A stretch of DNA of 8,177 nucleotides from Campylobacteraceae bacterium (GTDB lineage: Bacteria; Campylobacterota; Campylobacteria; Campylobacterales; Campylobacteraceae): positions 1 to 8,177 of the forward strand of contig JAISNG010000079.1 in NCBI GenBank assembly GCA_031276365.1, read 5' to 3'. Every line of letters begins with the position of its first letter. Within the stretch, counting starts at the first letter, position 1. Both the position numbers and the translations under genes were made by a program. Below the pieces are notes generated by a model, which worked only from the letters and a program-made list of their open reading frames with translations, was not told the origin of the DNA and did not search any database. Below, in pieces: positions 1 to 6,549 of this stretch.

Positions 1-289
1 TATGTGATGATATAGAAAAGGTTTATAATGGCTTTTTTAGGTTTTATATGACAGAATAAATGGTATTTGCCAAACGTGCATAAATGATAAAATGTACATT
101 TGCTTAAGTTGGAATGACAAAGAGAAGACAAATACTGCCTATGTGTTTGTTTGTTGTTGAGTTAAGAAATGACGAAAAAAGCAAAAATAACGGAAAATCA
201 CACAAAAGCCGCTTATATGCAGCATTACTTTATATTCTCATAAGATATCCGTTATAACGCTAAAAAATTCTATTTAACGCCGTACAACT
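1..289. other. Intergenic region downstream of ftsI, no convincing gene
   Basis: AT-rich and broken by stops in all frames. On the plus strand, 3-59 is an open tail ending in TAA (reads CDDIEKVYNGFFRFYMTE); it could be the last codons of a gene that starts left of the window, but 18 residues cannot decide this. Positions 71-81 and 92-102 can form an imperfect 11-position stem around a 10-nt loop, and 90-101 (AAATGTACATTT) is a perfect palindrome. Read on the minus strand, 223-208 forms a short GCTGC/GCGGC stem followed by TTTT (207-204); this is the best, still weak, candidate for an ftsI terminator. A second palindrome, CGTTATAACG, lies at 250-259. Confidence 0.5.
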
Positions 290-2041
290 TTACTTTATTT
301 CCTCAGGAGACAATCTTCCCTCCTCTATCATATTGAGCACAATATCTCTAAAAATCGGCGCTGCGCTCTGTGCGCCGAAATAGTCGCGCTCAGGCTCTAT
401 AACCAAAACGCCGATGGTGTACTTATCTCCTTTTTTGTCATTTGCAAAACCGATAAACGAACTATTGTAGCGTCTGTAGTAAACGCCGCCCTGCGCTATT
501 TGCGCCGTTCCAGTTTTGCCGCCGATAGTTACACCCTCAACAAAAGCTCTTGTGCCGCTGCCCTCTTTTACCGTATATATAAGCGTTTCTTGTATTATAT
601 TTGCGATATGTTCAGGCAAAACTCTTACGGGTTCTTCATTTTTTATCTCATGTATTGCGTTTTTTTTATCTATGATAAAGCTGACGATTTTGGGATTTAC
701 CAAAAGACCGCCATTATTGAAGACATTAAACGCGCGCAAAAGCTGCATAAAATTGACATTGATACCGTATCCATAAGCCATTGTTGAGCGCGTAATTTCG
801 CTTTTAAACTGATTGAGCGAGATTTTATCGCCGATATTTTCCTGCGCCAAATCTATGCCAGATTTTTCGCCAAAGCCAAACGCCATCAATCCGTCTTGAT
901 ACTCTCCCGCGTCCAGTTTTTGCCCAAGCTGTGCCATGACTACGTTTGAAGAATAGATTATCGCATCGCGCGCGGTTATCCATTCGGATTTGAATTTATG
1001 TTCGTCTTTGATATTATATTTGCCTATGTTGTACTCGCCGCCGTGAGTTCTGAATATATCTTTGGAAGTTATCTTACCCTCTTTCAAAAGAAGTGAATAG
1101 ACTATGGGCTTTATGACTGAGCCCGGTTCGTAGATATACTCTACATGACGTATGTTTAAAAATGGATAATCACTCTGTTTTAGAGAGTTTGCATCATATC
1201 TATTAGAGCTGGCGAGCGATAAAATATCGCCTGTATCACTTTTCATAACAACAGCTATAATCTCCTTTGCCTCAAGTCTTTTCTTGTGCAAATCAAGTTT
1301 ATGCTCAATCATCTTTTGAAGTTTCAGCGGAATGGAGAGCTGTATATCCTGCCCGTTTATAGGCTCTTTGACTTTCACCTTTTTGTTTAAAATGATAGTA
1401 TCTATCACATCTCTGTAACCCGCTATGTATATATCCTGCGCAAAGCTTAGCTTGTCTTCATAGTAACGCTCCAAGCCTTTGACGCCCTCTCTTCTTGTGA
1501 TAGCGTCCTGTTCTATTTTGCGCGTATATCCGACTATCGGAGAGAGCGTATCTTTATGGAGATAAATCCTTGATTCTCCGCTTTGGACTATGTCAAGTCC
1601 GCGTAAAAATGACTCTCCATTTGCCTTAAACACGCCGCGTTTCAAAAGTTTACTTCCCAAAGAGCGCAAAAGTTTGGCGTTTTTGGCATCGGCGCTGTAA
1701 GACAGGATAACGCTTCCTTTTTTTGATTCTACGATTTTTCTGACATCTTTTTCACTGTCGCCAGAATACAAAGAGTAAAGCTTGATAAAAAGCTCTTTTT
1801 GTTCGGGGTCAATATTTCTCGTATCAACCATGACTTTATAGAGTCTTTGACTGCTTGCAACAGTGTAATTGTCAGCACTTAAAATTGAGCCTCTTAACGA
1901 CATTCTTGTGTCGCTTGTCTGGAGGTTTAGACGCTGCAAGTTTGTATTTGACCAATATAAAAGAGCGATAACGAATATCAAAAAACATACCGTAACGCCA
2001 GTAAAAAAGATGAGAAATTTAGATTTGACCTTGTCATCCAT
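290..2041 (-). CDS. ftsI: FtsI / PBP3, septal peptidoglycan D,D-transpeptidase (class B PBP)
   Basis: Class B penicillin-binding protein of 583 residues, close to the usual length of FtsI (E. coli 588). It cross-links peptide stems of new septal peptidoglycan in the periplasm, in complex with the polymerase FtsW. Visible architecture: short cytoplasmic N-terminus (MDDKVKSK), one membrane anchor at about 9-29, a pedestal/dimerisation domain to about 230, then the transpeptidase domain. All three catalytic motifs are present: SVIK at 308-311 (nucleophile S308), SSN at 364-366 and KTG at 509-511 in GKTGTAQ. The usual RGxIxDRxG signature near the anchor is degenerate (RGSILSADN, 50-58). ATG at 2041 is chosen because it puts a charged segment just before the anchor; the RBS is weak. 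It is transcribed divergently from ftsW. FtsI rather than the elongation PBP2 is inferred from the ftsW-murG neighbourhood and length; a PBP2-type role is less likely. Confidence 0.9.
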   Translation of the reverse strand: MDDKVKSKFLIFFTGVTVCFLIFVIALLYWSNTNLQRLNLQTSDTRMSLRGSILSADNYTVASSQRLYKVMVDTRNIDPEQKELFIKLYSLYSGDSEKDVRKIVESKKGSVILSYSADAKNAKLLRSLGSKLLKRGVFKANGESFLRGLDIVQSGESRIYLHKDTLSPIVGYTRKIEQDAITRREGVKGLERYYEDKLSFAQDIYIAGYRDVIDTIILNKKVKVKEPINGQDIQLSIPLKLQKMIEHKLDLHKKRLEAKEIIAVVMKSDTGDILSLASSNRYDANSLKQSDYPFLNIRHVEYIYEPGSVIKPIVYSLLLKEGKITSKDIFRTHGGEYNIGKYNIKDEHKFKSEWITARDAIIYSSNVVMAQLGQKLDAGEYQDGLMAFGFGEKSGIDLAQENIGDKISLNQFKSEITRSTMAYGYGINVNFMQLLRAFNVFNNGGLLVNPKIVSFIIDKKNAIHEIKNEEPVRVLPEHIANIIQETLIYTVKEGSGTRAFVEGVTIGGKTGTAQIAQGGVYYRRYNSSFIGFANDKKGDKYTIGVLVIEPERDYFGAQSAAPIFRDIVLNMIEEGRLSPEEIK

Positions 2042-2061
2042 AAAAAATCACTTGTGTTTTA

Positions 2062-2095
2062 ATCGCGAATTATATAAAAGTTTTTATAAAAATCA
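2062..2095 (-). promoter_or_regulatory. Promoter of ftsI
   Basis: On the minus strand a perfect TATAAT occupies 2074-2069, preceded by phased T-rich blocks (about 2080-2095) and no obvious -35 hexamer, the arrangement described for the housekeeping sigma factor in Campylobacterota. Transcription would begin near 2062, giving a leader of roughly 20 nt. Position and start site are predicted only. Confidence 0.6.
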
Positions 2096-2121
2096 GTTTT
2101 TAAACCATTTTTGAGTAAAAT
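2081..2121 (+). promoter_or_regulatory. Promoter of the ftsW-murG operon
   Basis: The -10 TAAAAT (2116-2121) is preceded by three TTTTT runs at 2081-2085, 2097-2101 and 2108-2112, i.e. the periodic T-tracts that take the place of a -35 box in Campylobacterota. Predicted start near 2128; the purine-rich GAAAGAGAG (2139-2147) just before the ATG at 2151 serves as RBS. The element partly overlaps the upstream T-blocks of the divergent ftsI promoter. Confidence 0.6.
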
Positions 2122-2150
2122 CTGCCTTTAAAAACACTGAAAGAGAGACT

Positions 2151-3311
2151 ATGGCGGCGGATAAAACGCTTTTTATACTCTGCGTATTTTGCATATTTGT
2201 TGGTATGGCCGCTTCATATTCGCTCTCATTTTATGTTGCGGCGCACTACGCAGACTCATATCATTTTTTTGTCAAACAATTTCTTGTTGGCACACTCGGT
2301 ATCGCCGTCATGTGGTATCTTTCGCAGTTAAATCCGGACAAATATATCTCCGCTATCGGCTTTGGAATATTTACCGTATGTTTTTTTATAATTGTATTCA
2401 TGTGGTTTCTTCCAGAACAGTTCGTCAAATCCGTAGGCGGCGCAAAAAGATGGATAATGCTTCCGGGCTTTTCATTTGCGCCTGTTGAATTTTTAAAAAT
2501 CGGTTTTGTATTTTTACTTGCGCGCAATTTTGCAAAAGATATAATTCCAAATAAAAGAACGTTCAAGGAAGAGTTGAATCTGCTGCTGCCCTATCTCATC
2601 ATATTTCTAATCATTACATTTTTTATAGTTGTCTTGCAAAACGACATAGGACAGGTTATTGTTTTGGCTTTGACATTTTCGGTTATGGCGCTTTTTGCAG
2701 GTACAAGCTTTAGATTTTTCCTGATTGCGCTGCTCTTTTTCGTTATAGCCTCCATACTCATCATCGCAAACTCCGAACACAGGATAGTACGCATAAAAGG
2801 CTGGTGGTTTTTTGGGCAGGATTTTTATCTTTCGTTCTTACCTGAAAATATCGCAAATTTTTTAAGGATAGAAAACGCTCCCGAACCATATCAGCTATTT
2901 CACTCGCTTAACGCGATAAAACATGGAGGACTTTTTGGGGAAGGCATAGGAGACGGCATCATAAAGCTTGGATATTTAAGCGATGTTCATACGGATTTTG
3001 TTTTAAGCGGAATAGCTGAAGAAATAGGAGCGATTGGCGTTATCGGCATAACTTTTATCTTGTATTTGATTGTATACCGCCTCTTCAAAATAGCAAGCAG
3101 GTCGCAAAACCGTGTGTATTCTCTCTTTACGCTTGGATTTGCAATGCTTTTGGTATTTTCATTTCTTATGAATGCATACGGCATCATATCCATCACACCG
3201 ATAAAAGGCATCGCCGTACCGTTTTTAAGTTACGGCGGAAGTTCGCTTTTGGCTACATGTATAGGGATAGGAATGATACTAATGATAAGCAAAAGGGCAG
3301 ATTTGAGATGA
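2151..3311 (+). CDS. ftsW: FtsW, SEDS-family septal peptidoglycan polymerase
   Basis: Polytopic inner-membrane protein of 386 residues of the SEDS (shape, elongation, division, sporulation) family, which polymerises lipid II into glycan strands together with a class B PBP. Family signatures in order: GGAKRWI (96-102), PVEFLK (111-116), LQNDIGQ (162-168), GGLFGEGIGDGIIKLGYL (259-276), HTDFVLSGIAEEIG (280-293) and the C-terminal PFLSYGGSS (357-365). D282 in HTDF lies in the loop that carries the aspartate linked to polymerase activity in this family. Hydrophobicity fits about ten membrane spans. The start at 2151 has a purine-rich RBS. FtsW is favoured over RodA because murG follows with a 4-bp overlap and ftsI is divergent; sequence alone does not fully separate the two. 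Confidence 0.88.
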   Translation: MAADKTLFILCVFCIFVGMAASYSLSFYVAAHYADSYHFFVKQFLVGTLGIAVMWYLSQLNPDKYISAIGFGIFTVCFFIIVFMWFLPEQFVKSVGGAKRWIMLPGFSFAPVEFLKIGFVFLLARNFAKDIIPNKRTFKEELNLLLPYLIIFLIITFFIVVLQNDIGQVIVLALTFSVMALFAGTSFRFFLIALLFFVIASILIIANSEHRIVRIKGWWFFGQDFYLSFLPENIANFLRIENAPEPYQLFHSLNAIKHGGLFGEGIGDGIIKLGYLSDVHTDFVLSGIAEEIGAIGVIGITFILYLIVYRLFKIASRSQNRVYSLFTLGFAMLLVFSFLMNAYGIISITPIKGIAVPFLSYGGSSLLATCIGIGMILMISKRADLR

Positions 3312-4324
3312 TTGCGATAACGGGCGGCGGCACTGGCGGACATCTTAGCGTTGCAAAAGCGATAGCCGAAGAGTACGTCAAAATCGGCATAAAACCGCTC
3401 TACATAGGTTCTACAAACGGACAGGACAGGAGTTGGTTCGAAAACAGCCCGCTCTTTTACAAAACTATCTTTTTGCCATCATACGGCGTTGTCAATCAGG
3501 GATTTTTCGGAAAAATAAAATCTTTTCTAAATATCATAAAACTCTCGTTTAAAGTGCGGAAAATACTCAAAAATGAAAAAATAACAAAGCTCTTTTCAGT
3601 CGGCGGATACTCGTCAGCGCCAGCGTCGTTTGCGGCTATTTTGGGCGGAGTTTCGCTTTTTATACATGAGCAAAACGCCTGCATGGGAATGCTCAATAAA
3701 ACAATTTCACATTTTGCAAAGTATATTTTCAGCTCTTATGATAAAAACTCCAAAAGCAAAGATTATCCTGTCGGCGAAGAGTGGTTTAAGCTCCGAAAAA
3801 AGCGTGCTGAATTAAAAACCATCGCCTTTTTAGGCGGCTCTCAAGGAGCGAAATTTATAAATGATTTGGCTTTAAAAATGTCTTCATGGCTTCATAAAAA
3901 CAGTATCAAAATCATTCACCAAACAGGCAAAAGCGAATATGAAAATATAAAACAATATTATAAAGAACAGGGCATCGACGCTGATGTTTTTGACTTTTAT
4001 TCGCCGCTTTGCGACAAGTTGAAAAATGCTGATTTTGTCATCTCGCGCTCGGGTGCGGGCAGCATGTGGGAGCTTGCCGCCGCGCAAATTCCCGCTCTTT
4101 TTATACCATATCCATATGCGGCTAAAAACCATCAATACTTTAATGCCAAAACTTTAGCCGATAAAAACGCCGCTATTTTAATAGAACAACGCGATATAAG
4201 CGCAAAACTTCTCATATCCGTTTTGTGCGATGCCAATATAGAAGCCATGAACGGCGCGCTTGCAGATGCAATAGAGCCAAACGGCGCAAAAAAAATAGTT
4301 GAAGCGATGGAAAATTACAAATGA
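3308..4324 (+). CDS. murG: MurG, UDP-GlcNAc:lipid I N-acetylglucosaminyltransferase
   Basis: GT-B glycosyltransferase, 338 residues, acting on the cytoplasmic face of the membrane: it adds GlcNAc to lipid I to make lipid II, the substrate of FtsW. Motifs: N-terminal glycine loop GGGTGGH (6-12), SVGGYSS (97-103), HEQNA (120-124), second glycine loop GGSQGA (176-181), the UDP-GlcNAc site SRSGAGSMWEL (246-256, with E255) and HQ (275-276) in the final donor-binding stretch. The start is ATG at 3308, which overlaps the ftsW stop as ATGA; an in-frame ATG 51 bp earlier would put 17 charged residues before the Rossmann strand and lies inside ftsW, so it is rejected. The overlap implies translational coupling with ftsW. 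Confidence 0.95.
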   Translation: MIAITGGGTGGHLSVAKAIAEEYVKIGIKPLYIGSTNGQDRSWFENSPLFYKTIFLPSYGVVNQGFFGKIKSFLNIIKLSFKVRKILKNEKITKLFSVGGYSSAPASFAAILGGVSLFIHEQNACMGMLNKTISHFAKYIFSSYDKNSKSKDYPVGEEWFKLRKKRAELKTIAFLGGSQGAKFINDLALKMSSWLHKNSIKIIHQTGKSEYENIKQYYKEQGIDADVFDFYSPLCDKLKNADFVISRSGAGSMWELAAAQIPALFIPYPYAAKNHQYFNAKTLADKNAAILIEQRDISAKLLISVLCDANIEAMNGALADAIEPNGAKKIVEAMENYK

Positions 4325-4405
4325 CATATATCAATGTGTGCGATAAGAATGCTGCAAACCACAAATATACTGCGCACAATTCCGCAAAAGCAAAAAGAGC
4401 CGCAA

Positions 4406-5041
4406 ATGATAGAGTTTGAAACATTCTGGCAGTTTTTAGCGGCATCGGTTTTTCTTGCTTTAGCTCCTGGTCCTGATATACTTTTTGTCATCACACAGGG
4501 AGTTACAAGAGGCGCAAAAGCGGCTATTGTACTCTCATGCGGCTTGGTTTGCGGCGTTATAGTTCATACAAGTCTTGCTGCACTTGGAGTTTCTGTTGTA
4601 TTTCAAACTTCCGAAACAGCCTTTTTTGTGCTAAAAATCGCGGGTGCAGCATATCTGTTTTACCTTGCATATCAAGCTTTCGTTCACAGAAATGAACTTG
4701 TGCGCGTTGAAACAAAAACAGCCAAAAATCCACTGAAATACGGCGCTCTTTTCATAAGAGGCTTTTTCATGAATGTATTAAATCCAAAAGTCATACTCTT
4801 CTTTTTGGCGCTTTTTCCGCAGTTTGTCAAGGAACAAAACGGTTTTGTAGCATTTCAAATGGCGCAGCTTGGTCTTATATTTATGTTAAGCGCATTTGTG
4901 GTTTTTGTCATCGTCGGCTTGTTTGCCGACAAGGCTTCGCACACTCTCATGCAAAATCCGAAATTCGCTAAAATCGCAAACATCGCAACTTCATGCATTT
5001 TTTTAGCCATAGCAATAAAGTTAGCATTTGCTCAAAGATAA
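4406..5041 (+). CDS. LysE/RhtB-family amino-acid exporter
   Basis: Inner-membrane protein of 211 residues with about six hydrophobic spans, the typical size and layout of the LysE/RhtB exporter family, which expels amino acids or related metabolites using the proton-motive force. Diagnostic sequences are LAPGPDILFVITQGVTRG (19-36) after the first span and LNPKVILFFLALFPQFV (125-141). The start is placed at 4406 because the family begins within a few residues of the first span and an AAAAGAG tract (4393-4399) precedes it; upstream in-frame ATGs at 4334 and 4349 would add a hydrophilic leader of up to 24 residues without an RBS. It lies 81 bp after murG on the same strand and may be read from the same transcript, though nothing links it to wall synthesis. 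Substrate cannot be predicted. Its end overlaps the convergent MATE gene by 10 bp. Confidence 0.88.
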   Translation: MIEFETFWQFLAASVFLALAPGPDILFVITQGVTRGAKAAIVLSCGLVCGVIVHTSLAALGVSVVFQTSETAFFVLKIAGAAYLFYLAYQAFVHRNELVRVETKTAKNPLKYGALFIRGFFMNVLNPKVILFFLALFPQFVKEQNGFVAFQMAQLGLIFMLSAFVVFVIVGLFADKASHTLMQNPKFAKIANIATSCIFLAIAIKLAFAQR

Positions 5042-6363
5042 ACGCACGCTTTTATGATTTTATTAAACAAAAATATTCCCGCAAAAAATATGATAAATTC
5101 AGCTGCCGGCAGCGCTATCCAAACGCCGTAAACTCCGATACTCAAAGGCAGCAGTAAAACCATCGGCACAATAAGTCCGAACGTGCGGACAAGTGCAATA
5201 AACGTGGAGATTTTACCTTTTGAAAATGAGGTAAAAAGCACGGAAATGAGGATATTTACGCCGCTTAAGAGATATTTGAATGCAAATATGACAAAGCCCG
5301 TAAGCGCGATATCGTAGAGTACATGGTTGTCCTGCGCGAACACTTTTACGATATTTCCCGAGAAAAACAGCATCGCCGCTGTTGTTAGAAGCGATAAAAA
5401 GCCTATTGTGATGAAAGCTTTTTTCAGCACGTATTCTACCTTTTGCCTATTTTGCGCGCCGAAATTAAAACTGACAATCGGCGCAATACCGACGCAGTAG
5501 CCCAAAAACAGTGAATTAAAAACGTACTCCAAATACGCGATAATCGTAACTGCCGCTACACCGACTTCACCCAAAAGATTTAACATAGCGTGGTTAAACA
5601 AAAACGCTATAACGCCCGTTGCAAGAAAATTTACCAACGCGGACGAACCGTTGATGCTGCTTTGTCTGATGATTTGCAAATTCCACTTCGGAAGTGTAAA
5701 ACTAAGCGTTCTTTTCGGATTCAAGAAAAATACAATTCCTAAGAGAGTCGGTATCGCACTGCTTATCACAGTTGCGTATGCTGCACCCTCTATACCCATG
5801 CCAAAGTGCGCCATAAACAGATAATCAAGTATGATATTTGTAAAACCTGCGCTCAAAACGGCAATCAAGCCCATTTTTGGCTCTCCTGCAACTATAAAAA
5901 AGCCTTGAAACAAAAACTGCCCCATGAACACCAAAAGACCAAAAAGTATAATCTCAAAATAACTCTTCGCATACGGCATCAAAACTTCGGTCGCGCCGAG
6001 ATATTGGAGTATTTCATCCATAAAAATAAAACATATGAGTATGTCCGCAAGCGAAATTATCAAAAGCACAAAAGCTATCATAGAAAAGTCGCTGTTCGCC
6101 TCCTCATAGCGTTTTTCGCCCATCTTTTTGGCTATGATTGCACTACCGCCGACACCAAACATCGTACCTGTTCCCATAAAAAACAAAATCGCAGGCATGA
6201 CTATATTTATGGAAGCAAATGCGTCTATATTTACAAGGCGGGCTACAAAAATACCGTCTACGATTGAATACATGGACTCAAAAAGCATCATTATCATCGT
6301 GGGCAGCGCAAATAAAAACAGTGTTTTGGTATTAAAATCTTTTGCTAAATTATTTTTTCTCAT
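5032..6363 (-). CDS. MATE-family multidrug/cation efflux transporter (MepA-like)
   Basis: Polytopic membrane antiporter of 443 residues with about twelve predicted spans in two homologous halves. Typical MATE segments: MYSIVDGIFVARLV (31-44) in the first span, GVGGSAIIAKKMGEKR (70-85), NIILDYLFM (176-184), GIEGAAYATVIS (190-201) and, in the second half, GIAPIVSFNFGAQN (292-305). The wording of these resembles the MepA/NorM-like group that exports cationic drugs or metabolites in exchange for Na+ or H+; the actual substrate is unknown. ATG at 6363 is preferred over a GTG at 6420 in the same frame, because a good -10 (6399-6394) falls between them and the 443-residue product starts as MATE proteins do, with a short polar segment before span 1. 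The RBS is weak. The gene is convergent with the LysE-type exporter and divergent from the flavodoxin unit. Confidence 0.9.
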   Translation of the reverse strand: MRKNNLAKDFNTKTLFLFALPTMIMMLFESMYSIVDGIFVARLVNIDAFASINIVMPAILFFMGTGTMFGVGGSAIIAKKMGEKRYEEANSDFSMIAFVLLIISLADILICFIFMDEILQYLGATEVLMPYAKSYFEIILFGLLVFMGQFLFQGFFIVAGEPKMGLIAVLSAGFTNIILDYLFMAHFGMGIEGAAYATVISSAIPTLLGIVFFLNPKRTLSFTLPKWNLQIIRQSSINGSSALVNFLATGVIAFLFNHAMLNLLGEVGVAAVTIIAYLEYVFNSLFLGYCVGIAPIVSFNFGAQNRQKVEYVLKKAFITIGFLSLLTTAAMLFFSGNIVKVFAQDNHVLYDIALTGFVIFAFKYLLSGVNILISVLFTSFSKGKISTFIALVRTFGLIVPMVLLLPLSIGVYGVWIALPAAEFIIFFAGIFLFNKIIKACVYL

Positions 6364-6393
6364 AAATGACTTTGGTTTGATTTTTTGAGATTT

Positions 6394-6402
6394 ATTGTAG
6401 CA
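6394..6402 (-). promoter_or_regulatory. Promoter -10 region of the MATE gene
   Basis: The minus strand reads TGCTACAAT at 6402-6394, an extended -10 (TG, one base, TACAAT). It would start transcription near 6387, about 24 nt before the ATG at 6363. No convincing -35 is visible; T-rich sequence lies upstream. Confidence 0.45.
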
Positions 6403-6500
6403 TAAAATGATTTCAGACACAAAAACGGATTAATCACACGAATATTTGCAGATTTTTTGATAATTGATATTAAAATAAGCAGATTTTTAGCTTTTTTATT

Positions 6501-6530
6501 TATAATAATCATTATCAGAACAATTATAAT
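6501..6530 (+). promoter_or_regulatory. Promoter region of the unknown gene-flavodoxin unit
   Basis: Two perfect TATAAT hexamers occur, at 6501-6506 and 6525-6530, behind T-rich blocks at 6483-6500. The first gives a leader of about 37 nt that would include AAGG (6532-6535) as RBS. The second starts near 6537 and leaves a very short leader. Which is used cannot be told from sequence. Both lie over or beside the Fur-box-like operator. Confidence 0.5.
6503..6517. promoter_or_regulatory. Fur-box-like operator
   Basis: The 15-mer TAATAATCATTATCA matches the inverted-repeat Fur box TGATAATNATTATCA at 13 of 14 specified positions; the single mismatch is A for G at position 2. Against the classical 19-bp box GATAATGATAATCATTATC, positions 6498-6516 match 15 of 19, including the last 12 in a row. 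It overlaps one -10 (6501-6506) and sits just upstream of the other (6525-6530), a placement suited to iron-dependent repression. The downstream unit ends in flavodoxin, a protein commonly induced when iron is scarce. Caution: the surrounding DNA is very AT-rich, which raises the chance of a random match. Confidence 0.55.
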
Positions 6531-6534
6531 TAAG

Positions 6535-6546
6535 GTAAAATTTTAC
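6535..6546. repeat. Perfect 12-bp palindrome before the unknown gene
   Basis: GTAAAATTTTAC is fully self-complementary and lies 4 bp before the ATG at 6550, at the predicted transcription start. It could be a second operator half-pair or simply AT-rich leader DNA; it is too tight for a stable RNA hairpin. Confidence 0.4.
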
Positions 6547-6549
6547 AAA

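Noticed and set aside
3..59. Possible 3' end of a plus-strand gene entering from the left
   Set aside because: Only 18 codons are visible and nothing in them is recognisable; it is noted in the intergenic entry but not called.
189..197. Recurrent ACGGA(A)AAT-like string in three intergenic regions (near 189, 6425 and 7931)
   Set aside because: Short, AT-rich and at differing positions relative to genes; it can arise by chance in this base composition.
139..225. Small minus-strand frame of 28 codons beginning MLHISGF
   Set aside because: No RBS, Phe/Thr/Gln-rich translation typical of AT-rich non-coding DNA, and it covers the possible ftsI terminator.
3257..3307. Longer MurG starting inside ftsW
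   Set aside because: The added 17 residues are charged and precede the glycine-rich first strand that begins all MurG proteins; ATG at 3308 gives the usual start and an ATGA overlap.
4334..4405. Longer LysE-type protein from ATG at 4334 or 4349
   Set aside because: It adds a hydrophilic leader atypical of the family and has no RBS.
5102..5113. GC-rich perfect palindrome GCTGCCGGCAGC
   Set aside because: It lies within MATE codons for Leu-Pro-Ala-Ala, has no T-run on either side, and is not repeated in the window.
5806..6267. Plus-strand frame of 153 residues inside the MATE gene
   Set aside because: It is antisense to a clearly conserved transporter and its translation is basic, low-complexity and has no motif.
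6364..6420. Longer MATE protein from a GTG at 6420
   Set aside because: An extended -10 lies within this stretch, and the added residues do not resemble MATE N-termini.
6457..6549. N-terminal extension of the unknown protein with an Ile-rich apparent membrane helix, from a TTG start
   Set aside because: The stretch coincides with AT-rich promoter DNA holding two TATAAT boxes and the Fur-like palindrome; the hydrophobic residues come from ATA/ATT repeats, and there is a good ATG at 6550.
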